Positions 4,328-11,991 are shown, numbered from the stretch's first letter. The stretch: DNA of 15,133 nt from Candidatus Nomurabacteria bacterium CG_4_9_14_0_2_um_filter_32_10 (GCA_002788475.1 PFRK01000021.1:1-15133); one strand, 5' to 3'. The notes: generated by a model not told the origin, from the sequence alone. Numbers and translations: made by a program.

Positions 4328-5518
4328 TTATTTAATTTTTATAAATTTTCTTTTCCCTATTTTAAACTTCATACCAGAACTAGGAATAATATTAACGTCT
4401 TTTATTTTTTTATCATTATTAAGATCCGTCACTGCTCCTTCCTCTATTAGTCTCCTAAAATCTCCCTTAGAAGACAAGATTTTTGCTTTTACCAAAAGAT
4501 CCATTAACATCTCTCCTTCCCCAGCAAGCTCTATCATTTCTTCTGGAATTTCCCTTTTTTGAAAAGTATTAATAAAATTCTCTTCTGCTTTTTTAGCTTT
4601 ATTTATATTATGATAAATTTTTACTATTTCATATGCTAATCTCATTTTAGCATTTTTAGGATTAAAAGATTTATTTTTTAAACTGTCTTCAATCTCATTT
4701 ATTTCTGCCAATAAAAGACCTGTGCAGAGTTTCATATATTTAGTAATCAAAATATCTGGAACTGACATAATTTTTCCAAACATTTCAATTGGTTTTTCGT
4801 CTAACGCAATATAATTTCCCAAACTTTTACTCATTTTTTTGACACCATCAACACCTTCAAGAATTGGGAGTGTTAAAATATCTTGTTCTGATATTTTATA
4901 ATATCGTTGAACTCTACGCCCCATTAAAAGATTAAATTTTTGGTCTGTACCACCTAATTCAAGATCTGCCTTTATAGCAACAGAATCATATCCTTGTAAT
5001 AAAGGGTAAAGCATTTCTAAAATAGTTATATCTTGATTATCATCTATTCTTTTTTTAAAGTCAGACCTGTGTAAAACTTGCTGTATTGTCCCAGCTTTAG
5101 AAAGTTCAAGAATCGTCATCATATTATTACCCAACCATTCACTATTATAATGAACTTCTGTTTTTTTCATATCTAAAATCTTTTCTGCTTGTTTTAAATA
5201 ATTCTTCATATTTTTTTTTATCTCAACAGAACTAAGTATTTTTCTAGTTTCAGACCTACCTGATGGATCACCAATCGTTGCAGTAGAATCCCCAATTATT
5301 AAAATTGCTTTATGTCCTAAATCTTGAAATTGACGAAGCTTGCGAAGTGGAACACTGTGTCCAAGATGAAGATCTGGCATAGTTGGATCAATCCCAAATT
5401 TTATTCGTAATTGTTTTCCTGACTTAAGTGCTTTTAAAAGATGATCTTTTTCTATAATCTCTTCCACACCAACATTCAAAACCTCATCAATTCTTTTTTC
5501 ATCTGTTATAACCTTCAT
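4328..5518 (-). CDS. tyrS: Tyrosyl-tRNA synthetase
   Basis: TyrS is the class I enzyme that charges tRNA(Tyr) with tyrosine. The 396-residue protein has the HIGH-type signature HLGH (51-54) following GIDPTMPDL, the tyrosine-site segment YPLLQGYDSV (171-180) with ADLELGGTDQKFN (184-196), and the KMSKS loop at 228-232 in VKKMSKSLGN. The C-terminal part, from about 335, is an S4-type RNA-binding domain (LLVKAKILSSKGDFRRLIEEGAVTDLN). The HLGH and long GTDQKFN motifs fit the TyrZ-like clade rather than the E. coli clade. The gene is divergent from the penicillin-binding protein gene with only 40 bp between starts and ends at a shared terminator. Confidence 0.97.
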   Translation of the reverse strand: MKVITDEKRIDEVLNVGVEEIIEKDHLLKALKSGKQLRIKFGIDPTMPDLHLGHSVPLRKLRQFQDLGHKAILIIGDSTATIGDPSGRSETRKILSSVEIKKNMKNYLKQAEKILDMKKTEVHYNSEWLGNNMMTILELSKAGTIQQVLHRSDFKKRIDDNQDITILEMLYPLLQGYDSVAIKADLELGGTDQKFNLLMGRRVQRYYKISEQDILTLPILEGVDGVKKMSKSLGNYIALDEKPIEMFGKIMSVPDILITKYMKLCTGLLLAEINEIEDSLKNKSFNPKNAKMRLAYEIVKIYHNINKAKKAEENFINTFQKREIPEEMIELAGEGEMLMDLLVKAKILSSKGDFRRLIEEGAVTDLNNDKKIKDVNIIPSSGMKFKIGKRKFIKIK

Positions 5519-5526
5519 AATAAAGC

Positions 5527-5535
5527 ATTATAACA
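5527..5535 (-). promoter_or_regulatory. Extended -10 promoter of tyrS, nearly leaderless
   Basis: The minus strand reads TGTTATAAT (5535-5527), a perfect extended -10. The start about 7 nt downstream (near 5520) leaves a 2-nt leader before the ATG at 5518. Any -35 contact would fall on the facing promoter of the penicillin-binding protein gene. Confidence 0.7.
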
Positions 5536-5542
5536 CATATTC

Positions 5543-5551
5543 TGCTATAAT
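5543..5551 (+). promoter_or_regulatory. Extended -10 promoter of the penicillin-binding protein gene, leaderless
   Basis: TGCTATAAT (5543-5551) is a perfect extended -10 with a predicted start near 5558, one base before the ATG at 5559. Only 10 bp separate it from the TATAAT half of the divergent tyrS box, so the two RNA polymerase footprints must overlap. Confidence 0.72.
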
Positions 5552-5558
5552 TAGAAGA

Positions 5559-8075
5559 ATGAAAAAGGTTTTTAAAAGAATGAGAATCCCTAAAAATACA
5601 ATCTTCTCTGTAATTGGTATTTTTATTTTAATGGTTGGAATAATAATTATTTGGATTTCTTCTCTAAATATTCCTGATTTTCATTCTTTTGAGGATAGAA
5701 AAATAGTAAACTCTACTAAAATATACGATCGTACAGGAGAAATATTACTTTATGATATACATCAAGATATAAGAAGGACAAATATACCCTTCGAAAAAAT
5801 GGGAGCAAATATTAAAAATGCAACTGTCGCTATTGAAGATTCTGAATTTTATAACCATAATGGAATACGTATAACCTCTATTATTAGAGCAGCTCTTTCA
5901 AATTTATTTCAAATTGGTATAGGTGGTGGTGGTTCAACCATAACCCAACAATTAGTAAAAAATACTCTCCTTACACAAAAAGTAAGTTATATTAGAAAAA
6001 TAAAAGAATGGATACTGGCAATAAAAATAGAAAAATCGATGCCAAAAGAAAAAATTTTAGAGGCCTATTTAAATGAAAATCCTTATGGTGGAAATGTCTA
6101 TGGAATAGAAGAAGCATCTAAAAATTATTTTGATAAAAATGCACAAGACCTGACCTTGGGGGAAGCAGCATATTTAGCATCAATTCCACAATCTCCAACC
6201 ATGCTTTCACCTTATGGAAAAAATAAAGCTAAACTAGATACTAGAAAAAATTTAGTTCTTTTTAAAATGCTAGAAAATAAATTCATATCTCAAGAAGAAT
6301 ATGACACAACATTAAATGAAGTTGTAACCTTTATTCCACAAGCAACTATCGGAATTAAAGCCCCTCATTTTGTTTTTTTTATTAAAGATTATCTTGAACA
6401 AAAATACGGAAGTGAAGTAGTGGGAAAAGGAGGACTTAATGTTATTACAACTCTTGATTATAGTTTGCAAGAAAAAGCAGAAGAGATAGTAAAAGAAGGT
6501 GCTTTAAAAAATGAAAAAGATTGGAATGGGAAAAATGCTGGGCTTGTAGCAATAGACCCTAAAACTGGACAAATCTTAACGATGGTAGGGTCAAGAGATT
6601 ATTTTGATAAAACTATTGATGGTAATTATAATATTGCGACTGCTTGGAGACAGCCAGGTTCCTCTTTTAAGCCTTTTATTTACGCTACAGCCTTCAATAA
6701 AGGGTTTACCCCAGAGACAGTACTATTTGACTTACCTACAGAGTTTCAAACCACCTGTAATGCTTATGGTAGGGCTCTACCTGGACACAATCAACATGAT
6801 TGTTATATGCCAGAAGATTACGATGGCAAAACAGTAGGACCAATAAATTTACGTAGTGCATTAGCAGAATCAAGAAACATTCCAGCAGTAAAACTTTTTT
6901 ATCTATCCGGACTTTCAGACTCATTAAAAACAGCTGAAGATTTAGGAATTAGTACTTTAACCGATATAAGTCGTTATGGACTTACTCTTGTTATTGGAGG
7001 TGGAGAAGTATCACTCCTTGATATGACCTCAGCTTATGGTGTTTTTGCAAACAGCGGTATAAGAAATCAATATACTGGAATTTTAAAAGTTGAAGATATA
7101 AATAAAAAAGTTTTAGAAGAATATTTCCCCAATTCTAGAGAAGTTTTACCTAAAAATACTGCTTTAATCATATCAAATATTTTATCAGACGAAAAATCTC
7201 GTGTACCAACATTTGGATCACACTCAATTCTTTTTATACCAGGCAAAGATGTTGCTGTAAAAACAGGTACAACAAATAATAACAAAGATGCCTGGACTAT
7301 AGGTTATACTCCTTCAATTGTTGTAGGTGTTTGGGCTGGTAATAATGATAACAAGCCAATGAAAAAAGGAGGTTCAGCAGTAGCTGGACCAATTTGGAAT
7401 AAATTTATAAATGAAGCATTAAAAGTTTTACCAAACGAAAAATTTGAACAACCTAATCTAGAGACTGACCCTAAAACAGTAAAACCCATACTCCGTGGAT
7501 ACTGGCAAGGAAATGAAAATTTTTTTATAGACAAAATCTCTGGCAAATTAGCAGGAGAATTTACACCAAAAGAAACTACTCAAGAAAAAGTAATAACCAA
7601 TGTCCATTCTATTCTCTATTGGGTAAACAGAAATGATGTTCTAGGACCCCCTCCTTCTAATCCCTATGGTAATCCACAATTTAACCTCTGGGAAACTCCT
7701 ATACAAAATTGGTGGGCACAAAATGGTAATAGATATAAAATAACAACTTGGGCCGAAAAACCAACAGAAGTAGATAATATACACACCGAAAATCCTTTAT
7801 TAAATATTTCAATAGTTGAACCCAATACAACATCAATTTATTTACCTGATCAAAGAATACAATTAAAACTCTTAAATTCTGGAATTTATCCACTCAAAAA
7901 AATAGATATATTCATAAATAACACATTTATAGGTACTACAGAAACACCATCTAATTTTTCATTTATTCCAGAGGAACTAGATAATTTAATGTCAGAAAAT
8001 GAATTAAAAATAATTTCTTATGATATCATCTACAACCGAACAGAAACCGTCTCAATCTTTAAAATCAAACAATAG
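5559..8075 (+). CDS. Class A penicillin-binding protein (glycosyltransferase/transpeptidase)
   Basis: This bifunctional enzyme polymerises lipid II into glycan strands and cross-links peptides outside the membrane. The 838-residue protein has a short basic N-terminus, one membrane anchor (about 14-35), then a GT51 domain with VAIEDSEFYNHNGI (catalytic Glu93) and GGGGSTITQQLVKN (about 122-135). The transpeptidase domain carries SSFK with nucleophile Ser368, SRN (438-440) and KTG (568-570), the three canonical penicillin-binding motifs. After about residue 640 there is a tryptophan-rich linker (WETPIQNWWAQNG) and, from about 745, an all-beta segment resembling an Ig-like or PbpC-type C-terminal domain. 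The ATG at 5559 directly follows its promoter. Its stop abuts the stop of the convergent gene at 8076. Confidence 0.95.
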   Translation: MKKVFKRMRIPKNTIFSVIGIFILMVGIIIIWISSLNIPDFHSFEDRKIVNSTKIYDRTGEILLYDIHQDIRRTNIPFEKMGANIKNATVAIEDSEFYNHNGIRITSIIRAALSNLFQIGIGGGGSTITQQLVKNTLLTQKVSYIRKIKEWILAIKIEKSMPKEKILEAYLNENPYGGNVYGIEEASKNYFDKNAQDLTLGEAAYLASIPQSPTMLSPYGKNKAKLDTRKNLVLFKMLENKFISQEEYDTTLNEVVTFIPQATIGIKAPHFVFFIKDYLEQKYGSEVVGKGGLNVITTLDYSLQEKAEEIVKEGALKNEKDWNGKNAGLVAIDPKTGQILTMVGSRDYFDKTIDGNYNIATAWRQPGSSFKPFIYATAFNKGFTPETVLFDLPTEFQTTCNAYGRALPGHNQHDCYMPEDYDGKTVGPINLRSALAESRNIPAVKLFYLSGLSDSLKTAEDLGISTLTDISRYGLTLVIGGGEVSLLDMTSAYGVFANSGIRNQYTGILKVEDINKKVLEEYFPNSREVLPKNTALIISNILSDEKSRVPTFGSHSILFIPGKDVAVKTGTTNNNKDAWTIGYTPSIVVGVWAGNNDNKPMKKGGSAVAGPIWNKFINEALKVLPNEKFEQPNLETDPKTVKPILRGYWQGNENFFIDKISGKLAGEFTPKETTQEKVITNVHSILYWVNRNDVLGPPPSNPYGNPQFNLWETPIQNWWAQNGNRYKITTWAEKPTEVDNIHTENPLLNISIVEPNTTSIYLPDQRIQLKLLNSGIYPLKKIDIFINNTFIGTTETPSNFSFIPEELDNLMSENELKIISYDIIYNRTETVSIFKIKQ

Positions 8076-8333
8076 TCATACTATATTTTGTGGAGATTTT
8101 TTACATAGACTTTTTTCTAATTTTAATAAAATTTCGTCTTTTCTTAAAAAAATCTCATTTTTATAGATAGGTTTTATATTTAAATAAATTACATTATTTT
8201 TTATTTTTATATCTTCATTTTTTATTTGTATTCCAATAACTTCAAAAATAACTTTTTTTACAGTTTCTATTTTAGAATTTTCAAAAATTAATAAACTATT
8301 AAATTTAAGAAGTAAATCTTTTATCTCTATCAT
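8076..8333 (-). CDS. Small DciA/DUF721-like protein (tentative)
   Basis: This is an 85-residue protein from the ATG at 8333; a TTG at 8351 in the same frame would add six residues but is less likely. The pattern of a helical start (IKDLLLKFNSLLIFENSKIETVKK), then IYLNIKPIYKNEIFLRKDEIL and a closing helix (LLKLEKSL), resembles the KH-like core of DUF721/DciA proteins, which load the replicative helicase in many bacteria. Its place next to dnaN and dnaA supports a replication role. The similarity is by eye and weak, so this is a hypothesis. Its stop codon abuts the penicillin-binding protein stop with no gap and no terminator. Confidence 0.5.
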   Translation of the reverse strand: MIEIKDLLLKFNSLLIFENSKIETVKKVIFEVIGIQIKNEDIKIKNNVIYLNIKPIYKNEIFLRKDEILLKLEKSLCKKSPQNIV

Positions 8334-8368
8334 GATTGATTTTTTGAGCAAAGCGATTAAAAATCTTC

Positions 8369-8429
8369 ACCCTGTTAAATGATTTTGCTTCACAAAATCA
8401 AAATTTAAATAAATTTTATTTAACAGGGT
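8369..8429. repeat. Three-way palindrome between dnaN and the DciA-like gene
   Basis: ACCCTGTTAAAT (8369-8380) and ATTTAACAGGGT (8418-8429) form a perfect 12-bp stem. Inside are two further hairpins: GATTTTG/CAAAATC (8381-8399) and AAAATTTA/TAAATTTT (8400-8417). The structure can form a cruciform or a three-way junction in RNA. It lies in the 129-bp gap (8334-8462) between dnaN and the small gene and may separate their transcripts. Confidence 0.65.
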
Positions 8430-8462
8430 AGGGAAAATTATATTCACTTCATTCATTAATTT

Positions 8463-9560
8463 TTATCTATTCATTGGCATTATTAGATAAGTAAAAGAAT
8501 TATCAGAACTGCCTGATATTACCATAGGTTTTGAAGATTGATTTAATCTAATAGAGATACTGTCTGTATTTATAGATTGAAAGCAATCAAAAAAGTATTT
8601 ATAATTAAAACCAAGAACAGCGTCCTTCCCTTTTAAAACAGCATCCAAATATGTTTTGTTTTCTCCAATATCGTTGTTTTGAGAAGAAAGTTCAAAAATT
8701 TTCTCTTTGGGTTTAATTAATAAATTTATTTGATTAAATTTATCTGAAAATATATTTGAAAGTTTAAGAGCATTTAATAAGTCTTGTTTCAAAATTATTG
8801 CTTCAACTTCAAACTCTTTAGGAATAATTTGACGATAATCAGGAAAAACTCCATCTATAATTCTTGATGTCAAATAAACATTATCGGAAGAAAAAGAAAT
8901 TTGATTTTTATTAAAACATACCTTAATAACACCCTGGATGTCACCAAAAATTCTTAATATCTCAGGTATATTTTTAAAAGGAACAAGCATCCCAGAGATT
9001 TCTTCAACTATTTTAGTTTTAATCTTTTTTTCTGCCAATCTAAAAGAATCTGTTGAAACAAACACCAAATTATCTTCATTAGAATATATATAAACACTTG
9101 AAATTTCCGGCTTTATATCAGACAAAGAAGAACTATAATATACTGACTTTATCCCATCTACTAATTTTTTAGATTCTATCTCAAAAGTTTTTCCATTAAC
9201 TATCGGTATAGTAGGAAAATCATCATGTGTTTGACCTTTTAATTTTATTTTACTTTTTTTTGTTTTAATTAATAAATTTCCACCCTCTTCTTCAAGATAT
9301 ATATTTTCATTTTGAAAAATATTAGAAAAAATACCAGCCAGGGTTGTTCCAGAAACTGCAACAATACCTTCTTTTTCAACTTTTGCAGGAATTTCAATCT
9401 CAACACCAAGACTTAAATTAGTAGCTCTAAGTTTTAAGGACTTTCCTGAAGCAATTAAAAGGATTGAACTTAAAATAGGTAATGTTAAATTTTTTCCAGT
9501 AATTTTTTCTACTTGTAAAATTCCATTCTTAATTTTTTCAATTCCGCATTCTATTTTCAT
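8463..9560 (-). CDS. dnaN: DNA polymerase III beta sliding clamp
   Basis: DnaN forms the ring-shaped dimer that tethers DNA polymerase III to DNA and recruits other replication proteins. The 365 residues match the family length and three-domain layout. The middle domain shows LVFVSTDSFRLAEKKI, the equivalent of the conserved TDGHRLA stretch, and the C-terminus ends TYLIMPMNR, matching the family's YVIMPMR-type end. The start at 9560 gives the expected short N-terminus before the first clamp domain (TGKNLTLPILSSILL). It lies downstream of dnaA in the usual order. recF and gyrB are not in the window. Confidence 0.95.
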   Translation of the reverse strand: MKIECGIEKIKNGILQVEKITGKNLTLPILSSILLIASGKSLKLRATNLSLGVEIEIPAKVEKEGIVAVSGTTLAGIFSNIFQNENIYLEEEGGNLLIKTKKSKIKLKGQTHDDFPTIPIVNGKTFEIESKKLVDGIKSVYYSSSLSDIKPEISSVYIYSNEDNLVFVSTDSFRLAEKKIKTKIVEEISGMLVPFKNIPEILRIFGDIQGVIKVCFNKNQISFSSDNVYLTSRIIDGVFPDYRQIIPKEFEVEAIILKQDLLNALKLSNIFSDKFNQINLLIKPKEKIFELSSQNNDIGENKTYLDAVLKGKDAVLGFNYKYFFDCFQSINTDSISIRLNQSSKPMVISGSSDNSFTYLIMPMNR

Positions 9561-9794
9561 ATGTTTATATATTATATATTTAATTTATTAATACTATTAG
9601 TTTTGTTAATAAGTGGATAAATGAATTGTATGTTGTTTTATATAGTTATTTTTATGATTTATTTTTGCTTATCTTTATAATAATTTTTTTTATAAATTTC
9701 TTTTTTTAATTAAGATATATATTTTGGTTTTTTATTATTTTTTATTAACAACTTTTACCTCAAACAACACTACCTCTTAACTTTTTATTAACAG
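9561..9794. other. oriC: Candidate replication origin between dnaA and dnaN
   Basis: This is a 234-bp non-coding gap in the classic oriC position. It contains a near-consensus DnaA box (AGTGGATAA at 9612-9620, reverse of TTATCCACT) and three copies of the relaxed 9-mer TTATTAACA (9604-9612 reverse, 9742-9750, 9785-9793). The middle, about 9640-9745, is almost pure A/T with long T runs and could be the unwinding element. A second DnaA-like pair lies upstream of dnaA (11278-11297), so the origin may be bipartite. Confidence 0.6.
9571..9576 (-). promoter_or_regulatory. -10 box of dnaN
   Basis: The minus strand reads TATAAT at 9576-9571, 10 nt before the dnaN ATG, predicting a leader of 3-4 nt. 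The surroundings are extremely AT-rich, so the call is tentative. Confidence 0.4.
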
Positions 9795-11138
9795 CTATTT
9801 AAACATAATTCTTATCTGTTCTAACTCCTGCATTAACTGTGGATCATTTTTTAAGTCATTTTTTATTTTTAAATATGAATGTATTACTGTAGTGTGATCT
9901 TTACCACCTAATTTTTGTCCAATTAATGGATATGAAACATTAAAATCTTCTCTAAGTAGATACATTATTATCTGTCTTGCCTTTACTATTTCTTTTTTTC
10001 TAGTTTTTTCATAAATTGATGCTTCTTCTAAAGAATAATAGTTACTTACTATTTTTACAACATCTTTTATTGCTACATTTTTTTTGGGTTTTATATTATT
10101 TTTTAATAAATTTTTTACTTCAGAAACCAAAAGAGGTTTATTTTTCAAGCGATACTGACAAATTATAGTATTTAAACTTCCTTCAAGTTCACGGATATTA
10201 CCTTGTATAGATTCTGCAACATATTCTATTATTTCCTGATCTAAATCAACATTGAGTTCTTTTAGCTTTACTTTTAAGATTGCAAGACGGGATTCATATT
10301 CAGGTTCGGATACATCTACTATCATTCCCGCAGCAAAACGGGATTTTAGGCGGTCTGCTAATTCAGGAATATAGTTTGGATGTTTATCAGAAGAAAATAT
10401 TATTTGTTTATTATTCTCATAAAAGGTATTAAAAGTATGAAAAAGTTCTTCTTGAATTTTTTCCATTTTACCAATAAATTGTATATCATCAATAATTAAT
10501 AAATCGTATCTTCGATATTTTTCTTTGAAAGAGTTTGCTTTATTGTTTTGTAGAGAATTTATAAAATCAGTAGCAAATTTTTCTAATGTTAAATAATGTA
10601 CTTTTTTGTTTGGGTATTTTTCTTTTATTGAGTTCCCTATTGCTTGAATTAAATGAGTTTTACCAAGCCCAGTCCCTCCATAAACAAAAAATGGATTATA
10701 TTTTGTTCCTGGGTTTTCTATTATTGCTTGAGATGCAGCATAGGCGAGTTCATTGAAAGTTCCCACAATAAAAGAATTAAAATGATAACGTGGATTTAAA
10801 TTATCATCTGGATTTATATATAAATCTCTTAGTGGTAATTCTTTATTTATGTAAGTTTCAGTTGTTTTAGGTAATTCTTGTTTATTGGGTTCCGTTTTAG
10901 TAATAATGTATTCTACAGCTCTCATATTTTCATATGCATCAGCTATAGTCTTTGTAATAAGTTTATGATATTTATTTTTGAGCCAATCACGAACGAATTC
11001 ATTTGGTACACCTACATAAACAATACCTATTTCTTCTTTTAAGATACAGGTATTTTTAAACCAAGTACTAAAATTTGCTTTAGATACTCCTGCTTCAATT
11101 TCAACCAGACAATTTTTCCAAAGTTGTTTTGTATCCAT
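9795..11138 (-). CDS. dnaA: Chromosomal replication initiator DnaA
   Basis: DnaA is the AAA+ protein that binds DnaA boxes, melts the origin and loads the replicative helicase. The 447-residue protein has domain I (1-80, with WLKNKYHKLI), a short linker, and the AAA+ domain starting NSFIVGTFNELAYAA. It shows Walker A GGTGLGKT (154-161), Walker B LLIIDDIQF (213-221) and a C-terminal DNA-binding domain with the signature KDHTTVIHS (413-421). The ATG at 11138 is chosen because the family N-terminus (LWKNCLVEIE) follows at once. That ATG abuts the hairpin in its leader, suggesting translational control. Divergent rpmH lies on the other side, and candidate DnaA boxes flank the gene. Confidence 0.97.
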   Translation of the reverse strand: MDTKQLWKNCLVEIEAGVSKANFSTWFKNTCILKEEIGIVYVGVPNEFVRDWLKNKYHKLITKTIADAYENMRAVEYIITKTEPNKQELPKTTETYINKELPLRDLYINPDDNLNPRYHFNSFIVGTFNELAYAASQAIIENPGTKYNPFFVYGGTGLGKTHLIQAIGNSIKEKYPNKKVHYLTLEKFATDFINSLQNNKANSFKEKYRRYDLLIIDDIQFIGKMEKIQEELFHTFNTFYENNKQIIFSSDKHPNYIPELADRLKSRFAAGMIVDVSEPEYESRLAILKVKLKELNVDLDQEIIEYVAESIQGNIRELEGSLNTIICQYRLKNKPLLVSEVKNLLKNNIKPKKNVAIKDVVKIVSNYYSLEEASIYEKTRKKEIVKARQIIMYLLREDFNVSYPLIGQKLGGKDHTTVIHSYLKIKNDLKNDPQLMQELEQIRIMFK

Positions 11139-11217
11139 CCCGTACGAAATTATGCTAATTAATAAATAATTACGACATTTTTTGTACCCCGTGAATTTAT
11201 TGAATTTCGTTCGGGAT
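11137..11217 (-). promoter_or_regulatory. dnaA 5' leader hairpin pairing with the start codon
   Basis: On the minus strand ATCCCGAACGAAATT (11217-11203) pairs with AATTTCGTACGGGAT (11151-11137), 14 of 15 positions, with one A-A mismatch. The last two paired bases are the A and U of the dnaA AUG (11138-11136). The enclosed 51 nt hold ACGGGG (11193-11188), which offers a weaker alternative partner for the 5' CCCG. The hairpin could sequester the start codon; alternatively it is a palindromic repeat that landed there. Confidence 0.6.
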
Positions 11218-11230
11218 CCATTGGTTTAAG

Positions 11231-11236
11231 ATTATA
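11231..11236 (-). promoter_or_regulatory. -10 box of dnaA (TAGTATAAT type)
   Basis: The minus strand reads TAGTATAAT with TATAAT at 11236-11231. A start near 11224 gives a leader of about 86 nt, unusual here because most genes look leaderless. The transcript would carry the complete start-codon hairpin. Confidence 0.55.
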
Positions 11237-11277
11237 CTATATTATTAAAAATGCAATTTTGAAAAACTTATTAACTA

Positions 11278-11297
11278 TGTTGATAAACTGTTGATAA
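11278..11297. promoter_or_regulatory. Tandem TTATCAACA sites upstream of dnaA and rpmH
   Basis: TGTTGATAA occurs at 11278-11286 and 11289-11297, 11 bp apart and so on the same helix face. The reverse complement TTATCAACA differs from the DnaA-box consensus at one position. TTATTAACT lies just upstream at 11268-11276. These may be part of the origin or mediate DnaA control of the divergent dnaA and rpmH promoters. Confidence 0.5.
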
Positions 11298-11306
11298 TGT
11301 TATATA
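11298..11306 (+). promoter_or_regulatory. Extended -10 promoter of the rpmH operon, nearly leaderless
   Basis: TG at 11298-11299 and TATATA at 11301-11306 give an extended -10 whose start near 11313 is 2 nt before the rpmH ATG (11315). The tandem TGTTGATAA sites occupy the -35 region. Confidence 0.45.
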
Positions 11307-11314
11307 CTTTTTGA

Positions 11315-11449
11315 ATGTCACAAACGTATCAACCAAACAAGAGAAAAAGAGTCAAAGCACATGGATTTTTAGTTAGATCTAAGACTAAAACTGGCCAAAA
11401 AGTACTTTTAAGGAGAAGAAGGAAAGGGCGTGCTAAACTATCCGTATAA
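11315..11449 (+). CDS. rpmH: 50S ribosomal protein L34
   Basis: The 44-residue protein begins MSQTYQPNKRKRVKAHGFLV and ends RRRRKGRAKLSV, matching L34 throughout: TYQP at the start, the HGF motif, and the basic RRRxKGRxxLSV tail. L34 is a late-assembly protein of the large subunit. No Shine-Dalgarno precedes the ATG. The stop TAA shares its last A with the rnpA ATG (TAATG at 11447-11451), so rnpA is probably translated by coupling. Its position divergent from dnaA is the classic origin-proximal arrangement. Confidence 0.97.
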   Translation: MSQTYQPNKRKRVKAHGFLVRSKTKTGQKVLLRRRRKGRAKLSV

Positions 11450-11775
11450 TGTTATCTAAAAAGAACAGGGTTGATAAAAAGGGTATAGATTTTATCTTTA
11501 AAAAAGGGAATTCTGTTACTTCTCCTAGTTTTATGTTTAAATTTGTATTAATTGATGAACCTACTAGACCTCGCATTTCTTTTATCGCCCCTAAAAATAT
11601 AGCTAGACTAGCTGTTAAAAGAAATTTATTGAGAAGAAAAGGATATTATGTTTTGAAAAAATATATTAATCAATTTTCTCCTAAAATATTGGGTGTTTTT
11701 GTTTTTAAAAAAATAGAAGAAGATATATTAAAAATAGAAAATGAAATTAAAAACATACTTAACAAAATTAATTAA
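11449..11775 (+). CDS. rnpA: Ribonuclease P protein component
   Basis: RnpA is the protein subunit that helps RNase P RNA bind and trim pre-tRNA 5' ends. The 108 residues show the family pattern: N-terminal NRVDKKGIDFIFKKGNSVTS, the ISFIAPKNIARLAVKRN strand-helix, and the RNR-type basic motif KRNLLRRKGYYVLKKY (about 62-77). The conserved lineup of basic residues is intact. It overlaps rpmH by one base and yidD by 35 bases, indicating one translation-coupled operon. The C-terminal helix is lysine- and isoleucine-rich, typical of AT-biased genomes. Confidence 0.93.
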   Translation: MLSKKNRVDKKGIDFIFKKGNSVTSPSFMFKFVLIDEPTRPRISFIAPKNIARLAVKRNLLRRKGYYVLKKYINQFSPKILGVFVFKKIEEDILKIENEIKNILNKIN

Positions 11776-11989
11776 TTTTTATCAAAGGTTTTTATCTCCA
11801 TTTATTATAAAATTTTTAGAATATTTTGGTTTATTGAGGAACAATTCTTGTGTTTTTTATCCTTCATGTTCAGAATATACGAAAGAGGCTATTAAAAAAT
11901 ATGGTATTTTAAAGGGTTTTTCTCTCGGGTTTTTCCGTATTCTCCGTTGTCACCCTTGGCAAAAAAATCATATTGATCCACTGAAGTAA
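11741..11989 (+). CDS. yidD: Membrane protein insertion efficiency factor YidD
   Basis: This 82-residue protein carries the YidD signature FYPSCSEYTKEAIKKYG, then GFFRILRCHPW near the C-terminus, including the conserved cysteines and CHPW. YidD is a small amphipathic membrane-associated protein that aids YidC-dependent insertion. The start at 11741 lies inside rnpA (35-nt overlap in another frame) and gives the expected amphipathic N-terminus (LINFYQRFLSPF). It lies between rnpA and yidC as in most bacteria. The usual GGxDPVP end is replaced by NHIDPLK. Confidence 0.94.
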   Translation: MKLKTYLTKLINFYQRFLSPFIIKFLEYFGLLRNNSCVFYPSCSEYTKEAIKKYGILKGFSLGFFRILRCHPWQKNHIDPLK

Positions 11990-11991
11990 TT

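Noticed and set aside
6604..7893. Several ORFs of 62-80 codons inside the penicillin-binding protein gene
   Set aside because: They are shadows of a gene with all catalytic motifs intact in its own frame.
8334..8351. TTG start at 8351 for the DciA-like gene
   Set aside because: An ATG six codons later (8333) gives a normal N-terminus and TTG starts are not needed elsewhere in the window.
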